From: Hyphomicrobiales bacterium
Lineage (GTDB): Bacteria; Pseudomonadota; Alphaproteobacteria; Rhizobiales; Xanthobacteraceae
Length of the DNA stretch: 64,000 bases
NCBI GenBank assembly: GCA_021730985.1
Contig: JAKFYI010000016.1
Coordinates: 124,001-188,000, forward strand
Direction of reading: 5' to 3'
In this document: piece after piece, positions 50,621-61,372 of the stretch
Numbering within the stretch: position 1 is the stretch's first letter
How the letters are laid out: every line of letters begins with the position of its first letter
Made by a program: the position numbers and the translations under genes
The notes under the pieces: model-generated
Database searches by the model: none
Told to the model about the DNA's origin: nothing
Seen by the model: only the letters and a program-made list of their open reading frames with translations

Positions 50621-52123
50621 ATGGCACCACTCGATTCGACAGCGCGCAAACTCGCTGACACCACCGCACCGCAATACCGCACCGCGCCTCACAACATCGA
50701 GGCCGAGCAGGCATTGCTCGGCGCGATCCTGGTCAACAACGAGGCGTTCTACCGCGTCTCGGACTTTCTGGAGCCCGGCCACTTCCACGAGCCGCTACAC
50801 CAGCAAATCTACGAACTGGCGTCGAACCTGGTCCGCGCCGGCAAGACCGCGACGCCGATCACGCTCAAGACGTTTTTGCCGAGTGACATCGACATCGGCG
50901 GCCTCAACGTCAGCCAATATCTGGCGCGGCTCGCAGCCGAAGCCACCACCGTCATCAACGCCGCCGACTACGGCCGCACCATCGCCGACCATGCGCTGCG
51001 CCGCAACCTGATCGGCATCGGCGAGGACATGGTCAATGTCGCGTTCTCCTCGCCGATCGACTTCGCGCCGCGCGAGCAGATCGAGGACGCCGAGCGCAGG
51101 CTGTACGAACTGGCGGAAACCAACCGCTACGGCTCGGGCTTCCAGCGCTTCTCGCAGGCGCTGACCACCGCGGTCGACATGGCCGCGCGCGCGTTCCAGC
51201 GCGAAGGCAAGCTTTCGGGACTGGCGACCGGCCTGAAGGACCTCGACTCCAAAATGGGCGGCCTGCAGGCGTCGGACATGATCATCGTCGCCGGACGTCC
51301 CGGCATGGGCAAGACCGCGCTCGCCACCAACATCGCCTACAACGTCGCACGCGCCTATCGCGGCGAGGTGCAGCCCGACGGCAGCATGCTGACCGTGAAC
51401 GGCGGTATCGTCGGCTTCTTCTCACTCGAAATGTCGGCCGAGCAGCTCGCCACCCGTATCATCGCCGAGCGCACCGAAGTGCCGTCGAGCTCGATCCGCC
51501 GCGGCGGCATCAGCGAGAGCGACTTCGAGAAAATCAAGGACGTGTCGATCGAATTGCAGCACCTGCCGTTCTACGTCGACGAGACCGGCGGCCTGTCGAT
51601 CTCGCAACTGGCCGCGCGCGCGCGGCGCCTGAAGCGCCAGCGCGGGCTCGATCTGCTGGTGATCGACTACATCCAGTTGCTGCAGGGCTCGCAGAAGCGC
51701 GCCAGCGAAAGCCGCGTGCAGGAAGTGACCGAGATCACCACCAATCTCAAGGCACTCGCCAAGGAATTGAACGTCCCGATCATCGCGCTGTCGCAGCTCT
51801 CGCGTCAGGTCGAAAGCCGCGACGACAAGCGGCCGCAACTGTCGGACCTGCGTGAATCCGGATCGATCGAGCAGGACGCCGACGTCGTAATGTTCGTGTT
51901 CCGCGAGGAATACTACCTCGCCAACAAGGAGCCCCGGCCCGGCACCGAAGAACACATGAAGTGGCAGACCGAAATGGAAATCGTGATGGGCAAGGCCGAA
52001 CTGATCATCGGCAAGCAGCGCCACGGACCGACGGGCACCGTCCAGGTGCAGTTCGACGCCCACGTCACGCGCTTCGGCGATCTGGCGCCGGAGCACCACA
52101 TGCCGGACCGGATCGGCGAATAG
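50621..52123 (+). CDS. dnaB: Replicative DNA helicase DnaB
   Basis: 500 residues. N-terminal domain APHNIEAEQALLGAILVNNEAF; RecA-type motor with Walker A GRPGMGKTALA, FSLEMSAEQLATR, and LLVIDYIQLLQG (Walker B), plus ALSQLSRQVESRDDKRPQLSDLR. It unwinds DNA at the fork as a hexamer and recruits primase. No intein. alr and radA follow, a common alphaproteobacterial order. Confidence 0.97.
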   Translation: MAPLDSTARKLADTTAPQYRTAPHNIEAEQALLGAILVNNEAFYRVSDFLEPGHFHEPLHQQIYELASNLVRAGKTATPITLKTFLPSDIDIGGLNVSQYLARLAAEATTVINAADYGRTIADHALRRNLIGIGEDMVNVAFSSPIDFAPREQIEDAERRLYELAETNRYGSGFQRFSQALTTAVDMAARAFQREGKLSGLATGLKDLDSKMGGLQASDMIIVAGRPGMGKTALATNIAYNVARAYRGEVQPDGSMLTVNGGIVGFFSLEMSAEQLATRIIAERTEVPSSSIRRGGISESDFEKIKDVSIELQHLPFYVDETGGLSISQLAARARRLKRQRGLDLLVIDYIQLLQGSQKRASESRVQEVTEITTNLKALAKELNVPIIALSQLSRQVESRDDKRPQLSDLRESGSIEQDADVVMFVFREEYYLANKEPRPGTEEHMKWQTEMEIVMGKAELIIGKQRHGPTGTVQVQFDAHVTRFGDLAPEHHMPDRIGE

Positions 52124-52132
52124 AGACGCCAT

Positions 52133-52157
52133 CCGCCGTCCCAAAGCCGGACGGCGG
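52133..52157 (+). terminator. Hairpin after dnaB
   Basis: Perfect 9-bp stem CCGCCGTCC / GGACGGCGG with loop CAAAGCC, 9 bp after the dnaB stop; followed by GCCGTTTCC. It may partly separate dnaB from alr. Confidence 0.45.
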
Positions 52158-52207
52158 GCCGTTTCCTTGCGCTTGTCCCGCACGCCGCGCCCGGCCATAA
52201 CCCGCCC

Positions 52208-53356
52208 ATGGCCCGTCCACCCCAATCCACCGCTTCGCCCAACCCGGTCACCACCGGCGGCCCTTCGGAGGCCGAGGCCGGCGGCATTCTCACCATCGAC
52301 CTGTCCGCCATCTTCGACAATTACCGGGCGCTGGCGGTCAAGGTGATGCCGACCGAGTGCGCCGCCGTGGTCAAGGCCGACGCCTACGGCTGCGGTTTGG
52401 ACCAAGTCACCGCGGCGCTGTCGCGCGCCGGCTGCAAGACGTTCTTCGTCGCTCACCTCGACGAGGCGCGGCGCGTGCGCAAGCTCGCGCCGGAGGCTGT
52501 GATCTACGTGCTCAACGGCTTCGCGGTCGGAAGCGGGCCCGGCTTCGTCGAGGCCTACGCTCGGCCGGTGATCAACTCATCGGTCGAACTCGCCGAGTGG
52601 GACCAGTTCATCGCCACGAGCGGCTGGAACGGCGGCGCGGGACTTCACGTCGATACGGGGATGAACCGGCTCGGGCTGTCGCTCGACGAGACGGCGGCGG
52701 TGGCCGTGCGGATGCAGTCCGAGAACCACGGCATCACGCTGCTGATGAGCCACTTCGCCTGCGCCGACCAGCCGCGCCATCCGCTCAACGATCAGCAGAT
52801 CAGGCAATTCCGCGAGATCCGCACGCTGTTCCGCGGCACGCCGGGCTCGCTTGCGAACTCGTCGGGAATTTTCCTCGACCCGTCGGCGTATTGCGACATT
52901 GTGCGTCCGGGTGCAGCCCTCTACGGCGTCAATCCGACGCCCGGCCGGCCCAATCCGATGAAGCCGGCGATCGGGCTGCAATGCCGCGTGCTGCAAATCC
53001 GCAGCGTGCCGCGCAACGCCACCGTCGGCTATGGCGCGACCTGGACCGCCAAGCGCGCAAGCCGCATCGCCGTGATCGCGGCCGGCTACGCCGACGGCCT
53101 TCTGCGCGCGGCGTCCGCGGCCGAGCGCGATGTCCTCATCGCCGGCAAACGCTGCCGCATGGTCGGACGCATCTCGATGGATCTTCTCGCGGTGGACGTC
53201 ACCGATCTCGCCGAAGGCGCCGTGCGGCGCGGGAGTCTCGTCACGCTGATCGGCGGCGAACTCGACCTTGACACGGTGGGCGCGCAGTCCGGCACCATCG
53301 GCTACGAGGTGCTGTCCTCGCTCGGCCACCGCTATCACCGCGTCTGGAAGAGCTGA
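52208..53356 (+). CDS. alr: Alanine racemase
   Basis: 382 residues. The PLP Lys is in AAVVKADAYGCGL (about residue 56), the Tyr of the other active-site face in VGYGATW, and HVDTGMNRLGL is conserved. It supplies D-Ala for peptidoglycan. The N-terminal 25 residues are Pro/Thr-rich and not part of the barrel. It converges with the small membrane protein, whose stop is adjacent. Confidence 0.95.
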   Translation: MARPPQSTASPNPVTTGGPSEAEAGGILTIDLSAIFDNYRALAVKVMPTECAAVVKADAYGCGLDQVTAALSRAGCKTFFVAHLDEARRVRKLAPEAVIYVLNGFAVGSGPGFVEAYARPVINSSVELAEWDQFIATSGWNGGAGLHVDTGMNRLGLSLDETAAVAVRMQSENHGITLLMSHFACADQPRHPLNDQQIRQFREIRTLFRGTPGSLANSSGIFLDPSAYCDIVRPGAALYGVNPTPGRPNPMKPAIGLQCRVLQIRSVPRNATVGYGATWTAKRASRIAVIAAGYADGLLRAASAAERDVLIAGKRCRMVGRISMDLLAVDVTDLAEGAVRRGSLVTLIGGELDLDTVGAQSGTIGYEVLSSLGHRYHRVWKS

Positions 53357-53680
53357 CTACGCGGACCCCGGCGGCAGCCGCGTCATGCGCGACTGCACCA
53401 GCAGCACGAACCCGGTGACGATCGCAGCCACCGCGATGATCGTCCACACGATCGCGCCGGTCAGCGACAGCACGCCGGCGAGAAACAGCGCCAGCCAAAT
53501 CGCCAGCGGCACAATCGTCAGCACGAGCGCGAACGCCAGCAGCACCAGCCAGCCTTCGCGCGCAATCGGACGCGCCACCACCTTGCCGCGCGATGCGGCG
53601 CCGATGCGGACCCATTCGGAGCCCGCCCGATTGGCGTCTTCCGGCGTCATCACCAGGAACCAAGGCTTGCGATCGGCCAC
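53357..53680 (-). CDS. Small two-helix membrane protein, unknown
   Basis: 107 residues from GTG 53680, with the strong GGGGAGG 8 nt upstream; longer in-frame starts to 53836 overlap the VOC promoter region. The N-terminal part is soluble (KPWFLVMTPEDANRAGSEWVRIG). Two hydrophobic helices follow: WLVLLAFALVLTIVPLAIWLALFL and IVWTIIAVAAIVTGFVLLV (each about 20-24 residues). No family is recognised. It converges with alr with no gap between the stops. Confidence 0.65.
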   Translation of the reverse strand: MADRKPWFLVMTPEDANRAGSEWVRIGAASRGKVVARPIAREGWLVLLAFALVLTIVPLAIWLALFLAGVLSLTGAIVWTIIAVAAIVTGFVLLVQSRMTRLPPGSA

Positions 53681-53758
53681 GGCTGCCTCCCCTCGCGACG
53701 CGAGAATCCAAGCGGAGCGCGCGATCGCGGTCAATGTGGATGGCTTCCGCAAATGTTC

Positions 53759-53786
53759 TTGATATGTTCTCAATGTCGTGTATTCT
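53759..53786 (+). promoter_or_regulatory. Candidate promoter of the VOC gene
   Basis: TTGATA (53759-53764), 16-nt spacer, TATTCT (53781-53786), 27 bp before the ATG at 53814. A GGAG ribosome site lies 8 nt before that start. Confidence 0.4.
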
Positions 53787-53813
53787 CCTGAGCCATCCAC
53801 CGGAGATTCGGAC

Positions 53814-54308
53814 ATGGCCATCGCTGGCTTGACCACCCAAGACGGTCTTGGGCTGACCCTCTTTGTGCCCCAGGGCCGCCAGGAGGAGGCTGCCGCGTTC
53901 TACATCTGCGCGTTCGGCGCAACCTCGCCGCGCCACTGGCTCAATCCGCGCACCGGAGAGATCGCAGGCTTCGACATCAAGATCGGCCAAGCCACCTTCA
54001 CGGTCGGCGGCGCCAATCCGAAGCGCGAGGCCGATCCGAAACTGCCGGGCCCTTGCCCGGTCGCGGCTCCAGGCCGCGGCAGCATCGTGCTGCAGATCTG
54101 CGTCGACGATCTCGATGCGACGCTGACGCGCGCGATCGCTGCCGGCGCCGTGGTGCGGACACCTGTGCAGGATGCCGATTGGGGCGACCGTGTCGCCACC
54201 ATCATCGATCCGTTCGGGCACATCTGGGCGCTGGCCGCGATCCGCGACTGGATGTCGGTGCCCGACTACAATGCGCGCGGCAACATCCAGCTCATCGAAG
54301 CGGCGTAG
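53814..54308 (+). CDS. VOC family (glyoxalase/PhnB-like) protein
   Basis: 164 residues from ATG 53814. The two beta-alpha-beta-beta-beta modules are seen: LTLFVPQGRQEEAAAFYICAFGA... and the second ending WGDRVATIIDPFGHIWALA. The pattern FYICAFGATSPRHWLNPRTGEIAGFDIKIG (split over the fold) resembles PhnB-type VOC proteins. Metal ligands and substrate are not determined. The last base of its TAG stop is base 1 of the palindromic repeat at 54308. Confidence 0.8.
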   Translation: MAIAGLTTQDGLGLTLFVPQGRQEEAAAFYICAFGATSPRHWLNPRTGEIAGFDIKIGQATFTVGGANPKREADPKLPGPCPVAAPGRGSIVLQICVDDLDATLTRAIAAGAVVRTPVQDADWGDRVATIIDPFGHIWALAAIRDWMSVPDYNARGNIQLIEAA

Positions 54309-54356
54309 CGCATGATCCGGAAAAGTGGGAACCGGTTTTCCGAAACGATCATGCGC
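54308..54356. repeat. 49-bp palindromic repeat, copy 2 (VOC/radA junction)
   Basis: Begins GCGCATGATC and ends GATCATGCGC; inner pairing CGGAAA/TTTCCG. Same length as copy 1. Relative to it, changes at arm positions 2/48 and 12/34 are paired, so the stem is kept. It ends 13 nt before the radA ATG, directly ahead of the AAGGTGA ribosome site. Confidence 0.85.
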
Positions 54357-54369
54357 AAGGTGAAATGAC

Positions 54370-55773
54370 ATGGCACGCCTCCAGACCGTCAGCTTCGTCT
54401 GTCAGAACTGCGGCGCAGCCTGCAACCGCTGGCAGGGCAAGTGCGACGGCTGCGGCGAATGGAACACGCTGGTCGAGGAAGGCGCCGCTGCGCCCGCGCC
54501 CGGTGGCGGCGGCCGCGCGCCCCGCAAGGGCCGCCTCATCAAGCTCGAGGCGCTGACCGGCGACACCAGGGAAGCGCCGCGCCTGCCCTCCGGCGTGACC
54601 GAATTCGATCGCGTCACCGGCGGCGGGCTGGTGCGCGGCTCGGTGCTGCTGATGGCCGGCGATCCCGGTATCGGCAAGTCCACCATCCTGATCCAGGTCG
54701 CGGCCGCACTCGCCAACGCAGGCCAGCGCGCGATCTACATTTCCGGCGAGGAAGCTGTGGCCCAGGTGCGGCTGCGCGCCGAGCGTCTCGGGCTCGGCGG
54801 CGCGCCGGTCGAGCTTGCCGCGGAAACGTCGGTCGAGGACATCATCGCCACGCTCAGCGAAGGCAAGCTGCCGCGCCTTGTCGTCATCGACTCCATCCAG
54901 ACCATGTGGTCGAGCGCGATCGAATCCGCGCCCGGCACCGTCACGCAGGTGCGCGGCTCCGCGCAGGCGCTGATCCGCTTCGCCAAGCGCTCGGGTTGCG
55001 CGCTGATCCTGGTCGGCCACGTCACCAAGGACGGCCAGATCGCAGGCCCCCGCGTGGTCGAACACATGGTGGACGCTGTGCTCTCGTTCGAGGGCGAAGG
55101 CTCGCAGCAGTTCCGCATTTTGCGCGCGGTGAAGAACCGGTTCGGCCCGACCGACGAGATCGGCGTGTTCGAGATGACGGGCCTCGGCCTGCGCGAAGTC
55201 TCAAACCCGTCCGAGCTGTTCCTGTCCGAGCGCGATCTCGGCTCGCCGGGCACCGCGGTGTTCGCCGGCATCGAGGGCACCCGCCCGGTGCTGGTCGAGA
55301 TCCAGGCGCTGGTGGCGCCGACCTCGCTTGGCACGCCGCGCCGCGCCGTGGTCGGCTGGGACCAGAGCCGGCTGTCGATGGTGCTCGCGGTGCTGCAGGC
55401 CCACTGCGGCGTCAACCTCGGCGGCCACGATGTCTATCTCAATGTCGCGGGCGGATTGCGGATCGTGGAGCCGGCTGCCGACCTCGCCGCCGCGGCGGCG
55501 CTGGTGTCGTCGTTGACGAAGGCCCCGCTGCCCGCCGACGGCGTCTACTTCGGCGAGGTGTCGCTGTCCGGCGCGGTGCGCCCGGTGGCGCAGACCCCGT
55601 CGCGGCTCAAGGAAGCGCAGAAGCTCGGATTTGCGCGCGCGGTTTTGCCGGAGCCGGGCCGCGGCGATGCCGCGGAAAGCAGTTCCGGCCTCGCGCTGAC
55701 CACCGTGCGTATGCTGACCGATCTGGTGGCCGATATCGCAGCGCGCGGTCCCGGCGCCGGCCCGGACGCCTGA
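54370..55773 (+). CDS. radA: DNA repair protein RadA (Sms)
   Basis: 467 residues. Zinc finger FVCQNCGAACNRWQGKCDGCG (residues 8-28; written in full as CxxC...CxxC), Walker A GDPGIGKST, the RadA motif KNRFGPTDE, and a C-terminal Lon-like domain (LPADGVYFGEVSLSGAVR). It is a branch-migration helicase in recombination. It converges with the glycosyltransferase (1-bp gap). Confidence 0.96.
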   Translation: MARLQTVSFVCQNCGAACNRWQGKCDGCGEWNTLVEEGAAAPAPGGGGRAPRKGRLIKLEALTGDTREAPRLPSGVTEFDRVTGGGLVRGSVLLMAGDPGIGKSTILIQVAAALANAGQRAIYISGEEAVAQVRLRAERLGLGGAPVELAAETSVEDIIATLSEGKLPRLVVIDSIQTMWSSAIESAPGTVTQVRGSAQALIRFAKRSGCALILVGHVTKDGQIAGPRVVEHMVDAVLSFEGEGSQQFRILRAVKNRFGPTDEIGVFEMTGLGLREVSNPSELFLSERDLGSPGTAVFAGIEGTRPVLVEIQALVAPTSLGTPRRAVVGWDQSRLSMVLAVLQAHCGVNLGGHDVYLNVAGGLRIVEPAADLAAAAALVSSLTKAPLPADGVYFGEVSLSGAVRPVAQTPSRLKEAQKLGFARAVLPEPGRGDAAESSSGLALTTVRMLTDLVADIAARGPGAGPDA

Positions 55774-55774
55774 T

Positions 55775-57253
55775 CTATTTCGCAGCCGCGCGGTAAAGGT
55801 CGAAATCGTTGCCGGCCGGATAGCCGGGCGGCAGCGAAGTGCGCTGCGTCACCGTGAGGTCCGGCCGCAGCGTGCGCAGGCGCTGCGCTTCGTCCTCCCG
55901 CAACAGCAGCCATTCCGGCGACTTCAACCTGGCAAGGTCTTCGACCGGCATGCTGCGGATCGGCTTCGGCACGTAGACCAGCGCATTGTTCTTGTAGGTC
56001 AGCGGCGTGGAGTAGAGCGTGCCGGGCCGCTCCGCCATCTGCGCCATGACGGCCTGCGCATCGTGGCGGCTGCGTTGCGAGGAGCCGGGCATGAGCGGCG
56101 TCACGATCCAGCCGGCCACCACGGGATAGATCGCCAAACCGCATGCGACGACGACAACCGTATTGAACGCGATCGTGCTCCGCCCGCGCAGCCATTCGTA
56201 GCCCAGCCCCGCGATCGCGGCCAAAGCGAAGAACGCCGGCATCGCATAGCGCGGGTGTGCGCCCGGCCACAGCATCAGCGCCATGGTGCAGACCAGCGCG
56301 TAGCACAGCAGCGCCAGCACCAGGTCGTCGCGCATCAGCAGGCGCTGGCGCGCGAGCGCTGCGATGAACGGGACCGCAACGATGATGGCGGGGATCGCGT
56401 CCACCGCGAACTTCCCCGCAAATGCTGCGACACCCACCAGATACGAAACCGGGTCGGATGCAGCGGCCAGCCGCGAGTGTCCCGCCCACCTGTCCAGATC
56501 GCCGGGCTGATAGATCGCTACGTACCACGCCAGAACCAGAACACCGGCAATCGCATTGGCCGCAACGAAACCCGGCATCTCCTTCCACTCGCGCTTGATG
56601 AGCAGGAAGGCGCCGAGCCCCAAGGTGAAGTAGGCGGCGGGCTGCGGTCCCTTGGTCAGGGCCGCGGCACCGACCAGCAGTCCGGCTGCGATCCATCGCA
56701 TCAGGCTGACGTGGCCGGTCTTGTGCCCGTCCCACCACACCACCATCGCGGCGAACAGCAGCACCGACAGCATCACGTCGGGTTCGGCGGTGATCAGTTT
56801 CCGCAGCAGCGCCGGCGCAACCAGGAAGCAGACCGCACCGAACAGGGCCGCCGCATGGCTGCAGCGCTGGCGCACCAGGTAGAAAATCAGGGCGCCACCG
56901 CCGAGCAGCGACAGCACGGCGGGAATGCGGGCCGCCGCCGGGCTCAATCCGCCGAACGGCAGGCCGATCACCGCCAGAACCCAGGACATCAGCACCGGCC
57001 GTTCCTGAAACCGGAAACCGTAAAGATGCGGAACCAGCCAGTGGCCGTCCTCGATGGCGCCGCGCGCGAGCGCCGTCACCGTGCCTTCCTCGAAGTGGGT
57101 GCCGCGCAGAAGGATGGCCGGAAAGATCAGCACGAACCAGAACGCGATCAGCCACACCCAGACCGGCACGCGCGAGCGCGCGATGCGGTCGAACCAATCG
57201 AACGGCTGCGCGTACTTCATGGGAGGGGCCGGACGGCTCTTCGGGAGAGCCAT
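55775..57253 (-). CDS. GT39/ArnT-like membrane glycosyltransferase
   Basis: 492 residues with about 12 membrane helices. The first periplasmic loop has the acidic catalytic-type motif THFEEGTVTALARG (about residues 51-64), and RFQERPVLMSWVLAVIGLPFGG follows, as in ArnT/PMT-family enzymes that use polyprenyl-phosphate sugars. A C-terminal periplasmic domain (about 390-492) has SLPPGYPAGNDFDLYRAA. The acceptor may be lipid A or another envelope glycan. ATG 57220 is an alternative start. It is antisense to its neighbours radA and cvpA, so it looks like a separate insertion in the radA-cvpA-purF order. Confidence 0.85.
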   Translation of the reverse strand: MALPKSRPAPPMKYAQPFDWFDRIARSRVPVWVWLIAFWFVLIFPAILLRGTHFEEGTVTALARGAIEDGHWLVPHLYGFRFQERPVLMSWVLAVIGLPFGGLSPAAARIPAVLSLLGGGALIFYLVRQRCSHAAALFGAVCFLVAPALLRKLITAEPDVMLSVLLFAAMVVWWDGHKTGHVSLMRWIAAGLLVGAAALTKGPQPAAYFTLGLGAFLLIKREWKEMPGFVAANAIAGVLVLAWYVAIYQPGDLDRWAGHSRLAAASDPVSYLVGVAAFAGKFAVDAIPAIIVAVPFIAALARQRLLMRDDLVLALLCYALVCTMALMLWPGAHPRYAMPAFFALAAIAGLGYEWLRGRSTIAFNTVVVVACGLAIYPVVAGWIVTPLMPGSSQRSRHDAQAVMAQMAERPGTLYSTPLTYKNNALVYVPKPIRSMPVEDLARLKSPEWLLLREDEAQRLRTLRPDLTVTQRTSLPPGYPAGNDFDLYRAAAK

Positions 57254-57516
57254 GCATAGCGGGCCGGGCCACCCCGCGAAAGGCCTGTAATCAAAGCGGA
57301 AATAGGCGGGTGACGCAGCCGCCCCAGCCCGCTATACACGCCCCGAATGGTGGCCGAACCGACGCGAAAAAGCCTCACCAGTCCAATCTTTTGGATCGGC
57401 TCTCGCGCACCCTTGCCGGACCTGTCCTACACCGGTGAGGTGGTGAGTGGCGCAGCACCGATTCGCGCCGGACGCCTCCCGAACCCTGACGCCAAGTTCC
57501 AGCAGGCCTGAAGACC

Positions 57517-58137
57517 ATGCCGATTACGTGGCTCGATTTTCTTCTGCTCGGCGTGATGCTGGTTTCCGGCCTGCTCGCGATGATTCGCGGCTTTATGCGC
57601 GAGGTTTTGTCGATCGCGGCGTGGGCTGCCGCGGCGGTGGCGACCATCCTGCTCTACAACCGGCTGCTGCCGATCGCGAAGGCAAACATCTCCAACGACA
57701 TGCTGGCCACGGCCGCCGTGGTCGGCGGCGTGTTCCTGGTCACGCTGCTGCTGGTCTCGATCATCACCGTCCGCGTCTCCGATATGGTGCTGGACAGCCG
57801 TATCGGCGCGCTCGACCGCACTTTGGGCTTCCTGTTCGGGCTGGCCCGCGGCCTGATCATCGTCGTGGTGGCCTTCCTGTTCTTCTCCTGGCTGGTCCCC
57901 TCCAACAAGCAGCCCGAGGGTGTGCGCAACGCCAAGTCTCGCGTGGTTCTGGAAAACACCGGAGAATGGTTGCAAGCCCTGTTGCCGCAGGACATGGATA
58001 ACTACCTATCGCAGTGGTTCAAGCGCCGCCCCCGTGGCGACGAGGAGCCTGCGGATGCCGCGCCCGATCGACGCTCCAGCCTTGGCACGCCTTTTGAATT
58101 TGTCGCGTATCAGCGCCCCAGCAACCTGAGCCGATAG
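57517..58137 (+). CDS. cvpA: CvpA family inner-membrane protein
   Basis: 206 residues, four hydrophobic segments, starting MPITWLDFLLLGVMLVSGLLA. The pattern GFMREVLSIAAWAAAAV and GALDRTLGFLFGLARGLII is typical of CvpA. It is 7 bp upstream of purF, the standard linkage. Role in envelope integrity and colicin V production in E. coli; biochemical activity unknown. Confidence 0.92.
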   Translation: MPITWLDFLLLGVMLVSGLLAMIRGFMREVLSIAAWAAAAVATILLYNRLLPIAKANISNDMLATAAVVGGVFLVTLLLVSIITVRVSDMVLDSRIGALDRTLGFLFGLARGLIIVVVAFLFFSWLVPSNKQPEGVRNAKSRVVLENTGEWLQALLPQDMDNYLSQWFKRRPRGDEEPADAAPDRRSSLGTPFEFVAYQRPSNLSR

Positions 58138-58144
58138 GCGACAC

Positions 58145-59686
<1,542 letters not shown>

Positions 59687-59775
59687 GGCCGGCACCAGAC
59701 TAGTCGCCTCCTAACGCTGCCTGCATAATGACGTCCCACGGAGCCTGGCTCCGCCGGGAACTGGGAAGTCATGGC

Positions 59776-61152
59776 ATGAAACGCGTTCTGATCAAGTGCG
59801 GCTGGCTGGTCACGCTCGACCCCAAGATCGGGGACTTCAAGGGCGGCGAGCTGCTGCTCAACGGCAATCGCATCGAAGCCGCGGGCCGCAGCCTCAACGC
59901 CACGGCCGACGAGACGATCGACGCCACCGACAAGATCGTGATGCCGGGCCTCGTCAACGCCCACATGCACACCTGGGAAACCGCGCTGCGCGGCATCGGC
60001 TCGGAGTGGCTGTCGGCCGACTATTTCAAGACCGTGCACGGCAATCTCGCCACCCGCTACAACGCCGAGGACAACTACGTCGCCAACCTGATCGGCGCGC
60101 TGGCGCAGATCGACGCCGGAGTCACCACGCTGGTGGACTGGTGCCACAGCATCACCTCGCTGGAGATGGCCGAGCGCGCCGTCGATGGCCTCACCGACAG
60201 CGGCATCCGCGCGGTGTTCGCGCACGGCACCGCCAAGCCCATGAGCCAGACCTCGGGCACGCCGTTCACGCACATTCCGCATCCGCGCGACCGCATCGAG
60301 GCGCTGCGCAAGGGCCGGCTCGCCTCTAACGACGGCCGCGTCACCCTGGCGATGGCGATCCTCGGTCCCGACTGGAGCGCGTGGGACGTGGTCGAGCACG
60401 ACATCCGCATGGCGCGCGAGTTCGGCCTGGTGTCCTCCTCCCACACCCGGCGCAACGAAGACAGCATGAACCCCGGCGGCTACGCACGCATGGCGAAGGA
60501 AGGCCTGCTCGGCCCCGACCACAACCTGGTGCACGGCACGAGCTACGACTCAGGCACGCTGCGCATGATCGTCGATAGCGGCGCGTCGCTGACCTCCACC
60601 GTGCTGGTGGAGCTGCATCACCACATCGGCGACACGATGGTGGCGGCCTATCGCGAAGCCGGCGGCGCGCCGTCGCTCGGCATCGACGTCGAGCTGTATT
60701 GCTCCGGCCAGATGTTCCGCGAGATGCAGGCGGCGCTCTTGTTCGCGCGTGGCAAGGAAATCCGCAACAACGTTCTGCGCGGCAACACCCACTACAAGAC
60801 CATTCCCGTGCGCTCGCGCGAGGCGCTGGAGTGGACCACCATCAACGGCGCGCGCGCCTTCAAGCTCGACGGCAAGATCGCGACGCTTTCGCCCGGCAAG
60901 AAGGCCGACGTTGTGATGCTGCGTGCCGACGACGTCAACATGGCGCCGGTGCACGATCCGATCTACTCGATCGTCGAGATCGCGGCGGCCGGCAACGTCG
61001 ATACCGTCATCATCGACGGCGTCATTCGCAAGAAGGACGGCAAGCTGACGTTCCCCGCCGATGTGCTGAAGAAGCGGCTTGGCGAACTCGCCGAGTCCGG
61101 CGCGCGCATCATGCGCGAGGGCGGCTACAAGGTGGAGACCGCGCCGCAGTGA
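59776..61152 (+). CDS. Amidohydrolase family (TRZ/ATZ, MTA/SAH-deaminase-like) enzyme
   Basis: 458 residues from ATG 59776, with GGGAAG 7 nt before it. The HxH metal site is H63-x-H65 in GLVNAHMHTWE, further ligands are expected in SSSHTRRNED and the HGTSYD region, and a final acidic residue in GIDVELY. The C-terminal beta-sandwich ends LSPGKKADVVML. Members deaminate or dechlorinate purines, triazines or methylthioadenosine; the substrate here is not known. A binding-protein gene follows after a repeat. Confidence 0.85.
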   Translation: MKRVLIKCGWLVTLDPKIGDFKGGELLLNGNRIEAAGRSLNATADETIDATDKIVMPGLVNAHMHTWETALRGIGSEWLSADYFKTVHGNLATRYNAEDNYVANLIGALAQIDAGVTTLVDWCHSITSLEMAERAVDGLTDSGIRAVFAHGTAKPMSQTSGTPFTHIPHPRDRIEALRKGRLASNDGRVTLAMAILGPDWSAWDVVEHDIRMAREFGLVSSSHTRRNEDSMNPGGYARMAKEGLLGPDHNLVHGTSYDSGTLRMIVDSGASLTSTVLVELHHHIGDTMVAAYREAGGAPSLGIDVELYCSGQMFREMQAALLFARGKEIRNNVLRGNTHYKTIPVRSREALEWTTINGARAFKLDGKIATLSPGKKADVVMLRADDVNMAPVHDPIYSIVEIAAAGNVDTVIIDGVIRKKDGKLTFPADVLKKRLGELAESGARIMREGGYKVETAPQ

Positions 61153-61190
61153 AACTTTCCAACCTGTCCGAAACCGCGATAGCCGTTACT

Positions 61191-61336
61191 GCGCCCTCTC
61201 CCCTTGTGGGAGAGGGCAACACGGTGGATCGGCACAACGGAAGGGGTGAGGGGTCTCGCGCGCAGCAACGATACCCCTCACCCGCTTCCCATCGTAGCAA
61301 CGCTGCGGCCGCCCTCTCCCGCAAGGGGAGAGGGCA
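61191..61336. repeat. Nested palindromic intergenic repeat
   Basis: Outer arms GCCCTCTCCCC / GGGAGAGGGC at the left (61193-61217) and GCCCTCTCCC / GGGGAGAGGGC at the right (61311-61336), each itself a hairpin. Inner arms GGAAGGGGTGAGGGGT and ACCCCTCACCCGCTTCCC pair with each other. Elements of this type are frequent in GC-rich proteobacteria. It lies between the amidohydrolase and the binding-protein genes. Confidence 0.7.
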
Positions 61337-61372
61337 CAGCAATCAGCGTCGAACCGACATCGGAGACCTCAC

